Assembly (NCBI GenBank): GCA_022561095.1
Contig: JADFRV010000144.1
Location: 1-5,737, forward strand
DNA length: 5,737 nt
Reading direction: 5' to 3'
Origin: Chloroflexota bacterium
GTDB taxonomy: Bacteria > Chloroflexota > Dehalococcoidia > SM23-28-2 > RBG-16-64-32
This document shows, one piece after another, positions 1 to 5,609 of this stretch. Numbering within the stretch: the first letter of the stretch is position 1; every line of letters starts with the position of its first letter. A program made the translations under genes and the position numbers. The notes beneath the pieces were generated by a model, which ran no database searches, was not told where the DNA came from, and saw only the letters and a list, made by a program, of their open reading frames with translations.

Positions 1-1539
1 CCCCCCCGCGGCGTGCGTGCTGGCGTGGCGCGCCACCCCCTCCAGGTCGCGCGCGATGTCCAGCAGCTTGCGGTAGTGAGCGTCCTCATACGCCTCCCGC
101 AGCTCCGGCCCCTCCTCCAGCGCCTTGTCGATCGTCATCACGCCGAACGAGGCCGGCATCGTGGGCACCAGCCGCGCCACCCGGTCCACGTCCGCGTAGG
201 TCATGCCCAGCGCGCGGCCCACATCGCGAATGGAGGCCTTCGCCCCCAGCGTGCCGAAGGTGATGATCTGCGCCACCCGGTCATGGCCGTACTTCTCCGC
301 CGCGTAGCGGATCATCTCGTCCCGGCGGTCCTCGGCGAAATCGATGTCCACGTCCGGCATCTCCCGCCGCTCCACGTTCAGGAACCGCTCGAACACCAAC
401 CTGTGCTCCAACGGGTCGATCTCCGTCACGCCCAGGCAGTAGAGGATGATCGATGCCGCCGCCGAGCCCCGGATCGCCATCCGGATCTCCTTCTGCCTGG
501 CGTACTGAGCGAAGTCGTTCACCACCAGGATGTAGTCCGCGAAGCCCGTCTGCCCAACGACTTCAAGCTCGTACTCCAGCCGCGTGCTGGCCTCCCCGGC
601 ATCGTCCCGATAGAGGCGGGCGAGCCCTTCCTGGCAGAGAGCGGCCAGGTGACCTTCGGCCGTAATCCCCTCGGGCACCTCCGCCTTCGGCAGGCGCAGC
701 CGCCCTTCGCCTATGGCGGTCAGCGTCAGGTCGCACATCTCGGCGATGCGCCACGTGTTGTCGCAGGCCTCCGGCAGCTCCGGGAACAGCGCCCGCATCT
801 CCTCCTCCGTCTTCAGGCAGTACGAATCCGAATCACCGGCCATACGCAGACGCTTCTCGTCGAGCACCGATGAGTTAGTGCCGATGCAGAGGAGGATATC
901 CTGGAACGGCGCGTCCTCCTGCCGCACGTAGTGCACGTCGTTCGTCGCCACCAGCGGCAGGTCCGCCTCCCGCGCCAGCCTCACCAGCTCGCGGTTCAGC
1001 TCCTTCCCCTCCTCGATGCCGTGCTCCTGCACCTCGATGAAGAAGTCGCCGAACACCTCCTTGTACCAGCGGGCCGCCTTCACCGCGTCCTCGAAGCGAC
1101 CCTCAGTCAACAGGCGGGCGATCTCGCTGGAGTTGCAGCCGGACAGGGCGATGATCCCCTCGTGGTGCTCCTCCAGCAGCTCCTTGTCCATGCGGGGGCG
1201 GTAGTAGTGGCCCTCCAGGTGGGCCTTGGTGACGGCGGCCAGCAGGTTGCGGTAGCCGGCCTCGTTCTTGGCCAGCAGCGTCATGTGGAACGGCTGCTTA
1301 TCGTTGGGCTCGCGGGAGTGGCGAGAGCCGCGGGCGATGTACGCCTCCACGCCGATGATCGGCTTGATGCCGCGCGCCTTCGCCTCCTTGTAGAACTGGA
1401 TCGCGCCGTAGAGGACGCCGTGGTCCGTCAGCGCGATCGCCTCCTGACCCAGCTCCTGGGCGCGGTCCATTAGCAGCGGGATGCGCGACAGGCCGTCCAG
1501 GAGAGAGTATTCGGTGTGAAGGTGTAGGTGCGTAAACAT
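1..1539 (-). CDS. dnaE: DNA polymerase III subunit alpha, N-terminal part (cut by left window edge)
   Basis: This is the catalytic subunit of the replicative DNA polymerase. The 513 visible codons cover the N-terminal PHP domain (about residues 1-270) and the start of the Pol III alpha catalytic core. PHP motifs are 'HLHTEYSLLDG' (6-16), 'TDHG' (38-41), 'GVEAY' (63-67), 'FHMTLLAKN' (84-92), 'SGC' (133-135) and 'NDVHY' (200-204). The core shows the nucleotide-binding loop 'RGSAAAS' (357-363), 'ERFLN' (384-388) and 'PDVDIDF' (395-401), whose D396 and D398 match two of the three catalytic aspartates of the family. The third aspartate lies beyond the window. The frame is open through base 1, and a full protein would be roughly 1,100-1,200 residues. 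The ATG at 1539 is the only reasonable start: no ATG, GTG or TTG occurs in frame before the upstream stop at 1570-1572, and the N-terminus matches the family. No Shine-Dalgarno sequence precedes it. The PHP and core sequences identify it as DnaE rather than PolC, which carries an inserted exonuclease domain. Confidence 0.97.
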   Translation of the reverse strand, partial: MFTHLHLHTEYSLLDGLSRIPLLMDRAQELGQEAIALTDHGVLYGAIQFYKEAKARGIKPIIGVEAYIARGSRHSREPNDKQPFHMTLLAKNEAGYRNLLAAVTKAHLEGHYYRPRMDKELLEEHHEGIIALSGCNSSEIARLLTEGRFEDAVKAARWYKEVFGDFFIEVQEHGIEEGKELNRELVRLAREADLPLVATNDVHYVRQEDAPFQDILLCIGTNSSVLDEKRLRMAGDSDSYCLKTEEEMRALFPELPEACDNTWRIAEMCDLTLTAIGEGRLRLPKAEVPEGITAEGHLAALCQEGLARLYRDDAGEASTRLEYELEVVGQTGFADYILVVNDFAQYARQKEIRMAIRGSAAASIILYCLGVTEIDPLEHRLVFERFLNVERREMPDVDIDFAEDRRDEMIRYAAEKYGHDRVAQIITFGTLGAKASIRDVGRALGMTYADVDRVARLVPTMPASFGVMTIDKALEEGPELREAYEDAHYRKLLDIARDLEGVARHASTHAAGG

Positions 1540-1571
1540 ATGGCCGGAGTGAATCGGGAGCGGACGGCCTC

Positions 1572-1600
1572 ATTATAGCGATGCCGGGCCACGCTGGCAC
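1572..1600 (-). promoter_or_regulatory. Predicted sigma-70-type promoter for dnaE
   Basis: Read on the minus strand, a perfect -10 hexamer TATAAT (1577-1572) is preceded, after a 17-base spacer, by GTGCCA (1600-1595), which matches TTGACA at four of six positions. Transcription would start near 1565, giving a leader of about 26 nt before the dnaE ATG. The leader has no purine-rich ribosome-binding site. The assignment rests on pattern and position only. Confidence 0.5.
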
Positions 1601-1636
1601 GGGCCTTATGTTAATCCAACCGCGAATTTTCGGGAA

Positions 1637-1657
1637 ACGCCTAAGGGCGTCGGACGC
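1637..1657. promoter_or_regulatory. Overlapping dyad cluster between divergent promoters
   Basis: Two inverted repeats share a central arm. ACGCC (1637-1641) pairs with GGCGT (1646-1650) across a TAAG loop, and GCGTC (1647-1651) pairs with GACGC (1653-1657) across a single G. The cluster lies midway between the predicted dnaE promoter and the predicted promoter of the MBL-rhodanese gene, so it could be a protein-binding site affecting one or both. Short GC-rich dyads also arise by chance in DNA of this composition, so the call is tentative. Confidence 0.2.
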
Positions 1658-1669
1658 TGCTCATAAGTC

Positions 1670-1696
1670 TTGGTGAGCGAACCCTTGTCGTATAAT
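1670..1696 (+). promoter_or_regulatory. Predicted promoter for the MBL-rhodanese gene
   Basis: A perfect -10 hexamer TATAAT lies at 1691-1696, about 31 bases before the ATG at 1728. The best upstream partner is TTGGTG (1670-1675) with a short 15-base spacer. It matches only the TTG half of the -35 consensus, so the promoter may be activator-dependent or the true -35 may differ. The start site would be near 1703. Confidence 0.45.
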
Positions 1697-1717
1697 ATGG
1701 CTATCACAAATCCGGAT

Positions 1718-1725
1718 AGGGGGAG
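1718..1725 (+). promoter_or_regulatory. Ribosome-binding site of the MBL-rhodanese gene
   Basis: The purine run AGGGGGAG lies directly before the ATG at 1728. Its 5' AGG is seven bases from the start, although the 3' end of the run is only two bases away. It supports the chosen start, which also matches the family N-terminus ('MYFKQF'). Confidence 0.6.
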
Positions 1726-1727
1726 AC

Positions 1728-2786
1728 ATGTATTTTAAGCAGTTCCTCCACGACGACCTCGGCTGCTCGTCCTACCTCATCGCCTCCCGGGACTCGCGGG
1801 AGGCAGCGGTGATCGATCCCCAGCCCGACGTGCAGCAATACCTTGATCTCGTGGCAGAGCGCCGTTATAAGATCGTCGCCATCATCGATACGCATTTGCA
1901 TGCCGACCACGTCTCGGGCAACCGGGACCTGGCTGCGGCGACAGGCGCACAACTGTACCTACACGAGGAGGCCGACACCCTCTTTCCCTTCCACGCCTTG
2001 CGTAACGGTGACGCGCTTCACCTCGGCCCGATCGTTCTCCAGGTAGTGCACACGCCGGGACACCGCCCCGAGGCTCTGTCCCTGCTCGTGGTGAACCCGC
2101 CGCGGAGCCCTGAGCCGTCCATGGTGCTCAGCGGAGACACTTTGTTCGTGGGCGATGTGGGACGGCCAGACTTGGGCGGACCAGACGGGGCCATCCAGCA
2201 GTATCACAGCGTCCAGAAGCTGCTCCAGCTGGAGGACTACGTCGAGGTATTCCCTGCCCACTTCGAAGGGGCCTGCGGCAAGGGCATGTGTGGTCGGCCC
2301 AGTAGTACCATCGGCTTCGAGAGGCGCTTCAACCCATTATTGCAGCTTTCCGAGCCGGAGTTCCTGAAGCTAACCTGCCAGCCCCAAGCGCAGCCTCTGA
2401 ACATGGAAGCCATCATCGCTACCAACCGCGGAGAAGCCGATTTCGAGTGGGCTATGCCCACATATAGCGGCCCCGTGCCTGAGGTCACCATAGACGAGGC
2501 GGAGAGCCTGCTGGGCGGCAAAGACGTTTTTCTGCTGGACGTTCGTGAGCCGTGGGAATACGAGGAGAAGCGAATACCCGCCGCCTATCACCTTCCCCAG
2601 AGCCAGCTGGCCACTCGTCTTTCGGAAGTACCACAGGATAGGCACGTCCTTGTGACCTGCCGCAGCGGCGGGCGGTCGGAGAAGGCTACCCAATTCCTCT
2701 TGCAGATGGGTTACGGGCGCGTTAGCAGCGTCCTCGGTGGGACACAAGCCTGGGCGGAATCAGGCTGGCCAGTCGAAACGGGCTAA
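1728..2786 (+). CDS. MBL-fold metallo-hydrolase / rhodanese fusion, probable persulfide dioxygenase-sulfurtransferase
   Basis: This 352-residue cytoplasmic protein has two domains and no signal peptide or membrane segment. Residues 1 to about 205 form a metallo-beta-lactamase fold with 'THLHADH' (55-61), 'HTPGH' (108-112), 'SGDTLF' (135-140) and 'PAHF' (176-179). In ETHE1-type persulfide dioxygenases a single iron is held by the first His of HxHxDH, the GH histidine and the bridging Asp, here H56, H112 and D137. Residues from about 250 to the end form a rhodanese domain with 'LLDVREPWEYEEKRIP' (269-284) and an active-site loop 'CRSGGRS' (311-317) whose C311 would carry the persulfide. Comparable fusions (CstB of Staphylococcus, BcPRF-type proteins) oxidise glutathione or related persulfides to sulfite and move sulfane sulfur. 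The actual thiol substrate here is unknown. A glyoxalase-II-like activity is the main alternative, but the rhodanese fusion argues against it. The gene stands alone, divergent from dnaE and convergent with the LLM gene. The cysteine pair C183/C188 after the last MBL motif is notable. Confidence 0.9.
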   Translation: MYFKQFLHDDLGCSSYLIASRDSREAAVIDPQPDVQQYLDLVAERRYKIVAIIDTHLHADHVSGNRDLAAATGAQLYLHEEADTLFPFHALRNGDALHLGPIVLQVVHTPGHRPEALSLLVVNPPRSPEPSMVLSGDTLFVGDVGRPDLGGPDGAIQQYHSVQKLLQLEDYVEVFPAHFEGACGKGMCGRPSSTIGFERRFNPLLQLSEPEFLKLTCQPQAQPLNMEAIIATNRGEADFEWAMPTYSGPVPEVTIDEAESLLGGKDVFLLDVREPWEYEEKRIPAAYHLPQSQLATRLSEVPQDRHVLVTCRSGGRSEKATQFLLQMGYGRVSSVLGGTQAWAESGWPVETG

Positions 2787-2789
2787 CCG

Positions 2790-3875
2790 CTATCGAAACT
2801 GGGGGATGATCTCCTCCCCCAGCAGCCGGATCGTCTGCATCACCTTCTCGTGCGGAATGCGTCCCACCTGGCACATGACGATAAGCTGATCGATTCCGGT
2901 CTCCGCGTAGTGTTGCACCACCTTGCGGCAGCGCTCCACGGAGCCCATGCACAGCGCCCCGGACTCGAACTGCTCCTCGAAGCTGGGCCGCTCCCGCAGC
3001 CGCTGCTCCGCCATCCGGGCCAGGGTCTGGTAGTACTGATAGGACTCGGGCACGTCCTTCTTCTTCGCCCAGGGGATGAACAGCGATGCTATCGACTCGC
3101 CGAAGAAGTCCGCCCCCGGCTTGCCGTACTCGATCGCCTCCTCGTCCGTGGGGGCGATCAGCGCCATCGTCGTCGCCGCGAACTGATTGTTCACGAACTC
3201 GCCCACCGGCTGGGCGTCCTTCACGTTCTCGCGGTAGATGTTCAGGCTCGCCTCCAGCACACCGGGGGCGATGAAGCCGAAGGAGAGCGCGCCCAGCCCG
3301 TACTCCCCGGCGAGACGGAAGCTGTCCGGCTGGGTGCAGGCCATCCACATCGGCGGGTGCGGCTTCTGGATCGGCTTAGGGATGACGTTCCGGGGCGGCA
3401 CCACAAAATGGTCCCCCTCCCAGGAGAACGTCTCCTGAGTCCACATCTTCGGGATCATGCGCACCGCTTCATCCCACATCGACCGCGAGTCCGCCGGGTC
3501 GACTCCGAACCCCTCCAACTCCTGCTCCGTGATGGAGCGGCCCGTCCCCAGGTCTACCCGCCCGTTGGAGACGATGTCCAAAGCCGCCGCCCGCTCCGCC
3601 ACCCGGATCGGGTGGTTGAACGGGTAGGGGAGCAGCGCTATCCCGTGGCCCAGGCGGATGTTCTTCGTCCGCTGGCTGGCCGCCGCCAGGAACACCTCCG
3701 GCGCCGACGAGTGGGAGTACTCCGCCAGGAAGTGGTGCTCCACCTCCCACACGTAGTCGAAGCCGAGTTTATCAGCGAGCTCTATCTGCTCCAGGGCGTC
3801 ATGGTACGTGCGGTACTCGCTATCGGCGTCCCACGGCTTCTGCATCTGCAGCTCATATATGATCCCAAACTTCAC
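2790..3875 (-). CDS. LLM-class (luciferase-like) flavin-dependent oxidoreductase
   Basis: This 361-residue protein has the TIM-barrel fold of bacterial luciferase-like monooxygenases. It begins with the first beta strand 'MKFGIIYEL', carries the family hallmark 'EHHF' (46-49, the luciferase catalytic-His region), then 'NHPIRVAERAAALD' (87-100) and 'SNGRVDLGTGRS' (103-114), and ends with a typical C-terminal segment including 'GSVERCRKVV' and 'ETGIDQLIV'. Enzymes of this family use reduced FMN from a separate reductase (none is in the window) and O2 to oxygenate substrates such as terpenes, ketones, alkanes or sulfonates. F420-dependent members also exist, and the cofactor is not settled here. 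The start codon is GTG (3875-3873), chosen because AAAGGA (3887-3882) sits six bases upstream and the frame begins exactly at the conserved first strand. The gene lies 82 bp after the SDR gene, with its own likely promoter and a palindromic operator. Its stop is 3 bp from the convergent MBL-rhodanese stop. The substrate is unknown. Confidence 0.92.
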   Translation of the reverse strand: MKFGIIYELQMQKPWDADSEYRTYHDALEQIELADKLGFDYVWEVEHHFLAEYSHSSAPEVFLAAASQRTKNIRLGHGIALLPYPFNHPIRVAERAAALDIVSNGRVDLGTGRSITEQELEGFGVDPADSRSMWDEAVRMIPKMWTQETFSWEGDHFVVPPRNVIPKPIQKPHPPMWMACTQPDSFRLAGEYGLGALSFGFIAPGVLEASLNIYRENVKDAQPVGEFVNNQFAATTMALIAPTDEEAIEYGKPGADFFGESIASLFIPWAKKKDVPESYQYYQTLARMAEQRLRERPSFEEQFESGALCMGSVERCRKVVQHYAETGIDQLIVMCQVGRIPHEKVMQTIRLLGEEIIPQFR

Positions 3876-3881
3876 GGCTGA

Positions 3882-3887
3882 TCCTTT
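3882..3887 (-). promoter_or_regulatory. Ribosome-binding site that decides the GTG start of the LLM gene
   Basis: On the minus strand AAAGGA (3887-3882) is followed by six bases and then GTG. No ATG in this frame close by has comparable spacing, so this site supports the GTG start. Confidence 0.65.
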
Positions 3888-3896
3888 CTAGGACAT

Positions 3897-3910
3897 ACCG
3901 ACTAGTCGGT
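3897..3910. promoter_or_regulatory. Perfect 14-bp palindrome ACCGACTAGTCGGT, candidate TetR-type operator
   Basis: ACCGACTAGTCGGT is identical to its reverse complement over all 14 bases. It lies 21 bases upstream of the GTG start of the LLM gene, in the region where a transcription start is expected. Palindromes of the form ACCGAC-n-GTCGGT are typical of operators bound by TetR/AcrR-family repressors, which often control oxygenase and fatty-acid or terpenoid catabolic genes. The palindrome is seen directly; the regulator family is inferred, and no regulator gene lies in the window. It is unlikely to be a terminator stem, because an uninterrupted palindrome leaves no loop and no T-run follows. 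Confidence 0.6.
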
Positions 3911-3948
3911 TGGTAACATGTATAGCGTAGCTATGTCAATCTGCCCAA
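3910..3948 (-). promoter_or_regulatory. Predicted promoter region for the LLM gene
   Basis: The minus strand has a perfect TTGACA (3939-3934). With an 18-base spacer it faces TACCAA (3915-3910), a weak -10 matching three of six positions, which would put the start inside the palindrome at 3897-3910. An alternative is TGGGCA (3947-3942), 17 bases, then TATACA (3924-3919). Either choice gives the LLM gene its own transcript, with the palindrome at or just after the start site, where a bound repressor would block initiation. Confidence 0.4.
3922..3934. repeat. Second inverted repeat ATAGC-GTA-GCTAT in the LLM promoter
   Basis: Five-base arms ATAGC (3922-3926) and GCTAT (3930-3934) flank GTA. 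Looser symmetry continues outward as ACAT and GT. The repeat sits between the -35-like TTGACA and the palindrome and overlaps the alternative -10. It may bind a second regulator or be chance. Confidence 0.3.
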
Positions 3949-3957
3949 TCCGGCTGG

Positions 3958-4758
3958 CTACTGCCCCGGCCGACGTGGCGGCGGCCCCGCGTCCAAGCCC
4001 CCGTCCACCGGCAGCGCCACCCCCGTCACGAACGATGCCTCGTCCGAGGCCAGGAACATTACTACCCGCGCCACCTCCTCCGGCTCTCCCACTCTCCCTA
4101 TCGGGTGCATCTGACCCATCCGCTCCCAGGCTGCTTCCGCCGAGTCGCCGAACAACGCTTTGGCCTGATCGAGGAACGGGTCCAGGATCGGTGTTCGGAT
4201 GACCCCTGGGCAAACGCAGTTCACTCTGATCCCCTGCTGCGCCCACTCCACCGCCAGCGACTTCGTCAGCAGCACCACGCCCCCCTTCGAGGCGCAGTAA
4301 GTGGACAGCCAGGCGATTCCCCGCAGGCCGGCGTCCGAGGCCGTGTTGACGATGGCGCCTCCTCCCTGCTTCACCATCTCTGGGATGGCGTGCTTGCAGC
4401 CCAGGAACACCCCCTTCAGGTTGACATCTATCGTTCTGTCCCACTCCTCTTCCTGCATCTGAGTCACCGGTCCCGCGGTCCCGATCCCGGCGTTGTTGTG
4501 CAGGACGTCCAGCCGCCCCCAGCGCTCCATCGTCTCCCGTATCATCCCCTGCACTTCCACCTCCCGCGATACGTCCACCTGCACGGACGCCGCCTCCCCA
4601 CCCGTATCCGCGATCTGGCGGGCTACCCGCTCCGCCCCCTCCCCGTTCACGTCGGCGCACATCACCTTCGCCCCCTCCTGGCCGAACAGCAACGACGTCG
4701 ATTTCCCAATGCCGGAGGCCGCGCCAGTGATCAACGCCACCTTATCCTTCAGCCGCAT
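3958..4758 (-). CDS. SDR family oxidoreductase (classical, probably NAD-dependent)
   Basis: This 266-residue protein is a classical short-chain dehydrogenase/reductase of normal length. The Rossmann dinucleotide motif 'TGAASGIG' is at 11-18. D36 ends the second beta strand, which in this family favours NAD(H) over NADP(H). D62 binds adenine, 'NNAG' is at 88-91, and the catalytic set is N113, S141, Y154 and K158 ('YCASK'). 'CPG' (183-185) and 'PVDGG' (250-254) complete the cofactor and substrate-binding pattern. It should interconvert an alcohol and a ketone; the substrate is not evident. FabG-like ketoacyl reduction is possible, but the NAD preference and neighbours favour an oxidative catabolic dehydrogenase. 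The ATG at 4758 follows a strong AAGGAGGAG site, and the gene begins 20 bp after the hydrolase stop, so the two are very likely co-transcribed. The C-terminal tail 'GPPPRRPGQ' is an extra Pro/Arg-rich segment beyond the usual SDR end. Confidence 0.93.
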   Translation of the reverse strand: MRLKDKVALITGAASGIGKSTSLLFGQEGAKVMCADVNGEGAERVARQIADTGGEAASVQVDVSREVEVQGMIRETMERWGRLDVLHNNAGIGTAGPVTQMQEEEWDRTIDVNLKGVFLGCKHAIPEMVKQGGGAIVNTASDAGLRGIAWLSTYCASKGGVVLLTKSLAVEWAQQGIRVNCVCPGVIRTPILDPFLDQAKALFGDSAEAAWERMGQMHPIGRVGEPEEVARVVMFLASDEASFVTGVALPVDGGLDAGPPPRRPGQ

Positions 4759-4760
4759 AT

Positions 4761-4769
4761 CTCCTCCTT
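4761..4769 (-). promoter_or_regulatory. Strong ribosome-binding site of the SDR gene
   Basis: AAGGAGGAG (4769-4761, minus strand) contains a full anti-SD complement, with its AGGAGG core four bases from the ATG. It lies inside the 20-bp gap after the hydrolase stop, as expected for an operon junction. Confidence 0.7.
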
Positions 4770-4778
4770 GTCGACGAA

Positions 4779-5594
4779 CTACGCCGGCGCCGGTACCGAC
4801 GCCAAAAACTCCACGATCGCCTGCGCCGATTCCTCCGGCTTCTCCCAGAAGAACATGTGCGCCACCCCGGGCACGATGCGGACCTGTGAGCCCTCGATGC
4901 GCCGCCGCAGCACCTCTGCGTTCTCCACCGGCACCAGGATATCCTTATCGCCGTGGATGATAAACGTGGGCGCCTCAATTTGGGAGAGCCGCTCGTACGT
5001 GTCGAACGCCTGCATCGCCACGAAGTGCCGGCTGATAGTCTCCCAGGGCGTTGGCGCCGCCAACCACGTCGCTGTCATCCACCTCCAGAACGCCTGATCG
5101 GCCCTCGCCATAAACTCTTGAGTAACCGTTGCCAGCAGGAACTGGCGGATGCGGTCCTGCGGCGGTAGGTTCCCTGTCTCCCCGCTTCCAGTCACGACCT
5201 CGGCGCTGGGCGGCAAGCCGTGCACGAATCCGCAGGTCGTGCAGCCAAGCACCAGCCCCTGCACCACCTGCGGGTGGTTCAGCGCCAGCTCCTGCGCGAT
5301 CATTCCGCCCATCGATATCCCCAACACGTGCGCCCGCTCTATCCCCAGCTCCCGCAGCAAGCCCGCCGCGTCCTCCGCCATCGTACGAATGCTGTAATCG
5401 CCGCCGGGCTTATCGGTGAGCCCCGTGCCTCGGTTGGAGAGGCGGATGATCTGGAAGTGCGGCCGCAGCCGCTCCAGGAACGCTTCTCCCCAGAACCCCG
5501 CGTTTCCTATCCAGCCCATGATCATGAGCAGCGGCGGCCCCGTGCCCTCCACGTAGTACTCCATATTGATATCGCCGACCTTGGCGCTGGGCAT
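4779..5594 (-). CDS. Alpha/beta-fold hydrolase (complete copy of a tandem pair)
   Basis: This 271-residue cytoplasmic protein has the alpha/beta-hydrolase fold. The nucleophile elbow is 'GISMGG' with S94, the acid is probably D218 in 'HGDKDILVP' (214-222), and the histidine is H246 in 'PGVAHMFFWEKPEE' (242-255). These form a complete Ser-Asp-His triad, which favours an esterase or lactonase; a haloalkane dehalogenase would have Asp as nucleophile. The segment after the third strand reads 'LLMIMGWIGNAG', with Met where many members have His before the oxyanion Gly (G27). A cap region spans roughly residues 125-190. Esters, lactones or C-C bonds (MenH/BphD-like) are all possible substrates. The ATG at 5594 is set by an AGGAGGAG site that overlaps the previous gene's stop. 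The upstream partial gene is a close paralog, and the SDR gene follows after 20 bp. Confidence 0.92.
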   Translation of the reverse strand: MPSAKVGDINMEYYVEGTGPPLLMIMGWIGNAGFWGEAFLERLRPHFQIIRLSNRGTGLTDKPGGDYSIRTMAEDAAGLLRELGIERAHVLGISMGGMIAQELALNHPQVVQGLVLGCTTCGFVHGLPPSAEVVTGSGETGNLPPQDRIRQFLLATVTQEFMARADQAFWRWMTATWLAAPTPWETISRHFVAMQAFDTYERLSQIEAPTFIIHGDKDILVPVENAEVLRRRIEGSQVRIVPGVAHMFFWEKPEESAQAIVEFLASVPAPA

Positions 5595-5601
5595 GGCCCC
5601 G

Positions 5602-5609
5602 CTCCTCCT
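5602..5609 (-). promoter_or_regulatory. Ribosome-binding site overlapping the upstream stop codon
   Basis: AGGAGGAG (5609-5602, minus strand) begins within the TAG stop (5610-5608) of the upstream hydrolase and is seven bases from the ATG of the downstream one. The arrangement suggests translational coupling of the two paralogs. Confidence 0.7.

Noticed and set aside
13..873. Long plus-strand open frame (286 codons) opposite dnaE
   Set aside because: It lies entirely antisense to the well-recognised DnaE sequence. Its translation is rich in Arg, His, Leu and Pro, as expected of a GC-rich antisense frame, and shows no known motif.
931..1473. Plus-strand open frame (180 codons) opposite the PHP domain of dnaE
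   Set aside because: It is antisense to the conserved PHP region and has no recognisable domain.
1298..1600. Minus-strand frame covering the dnaE start and upstream region as a small gene
   Set aside because: It overlaps the DnaE N-terminus out of frame and the predicted dnaE promoter, and its product has no motif.
2801..2820. GC hairpin GGGGGA/TCCCCC as a terminator
   Set aside because: The stem is only six base pairs, lies inside the LLM coding region, and is followed by no T-run on either strand.
2850..3881. Plus-strand open frame of 343 codons opposite the LLM gene
   Set aside because: It is nearly as long as the LLM gene but has low-complexity Arg/Leu/His composition and no motif, while the minus strand encodes a clear LLM protein with EHHF and flanking motifs.
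3902..4660. Minus-strand open frame of 252 codons overlapping the SDR gene in another frame
   Set aside because: Its translation is Gly/Arg/Ala-rich with no motif; the SDR frame carries all the catalytic residues.
4105..5097. Plus-strand open frame of 330 codons across the SDR and hydrolase genes
   Set aside because: It spans two confidently identified minus-strand genes and their junction, so it is a GC-rich shadow frame.
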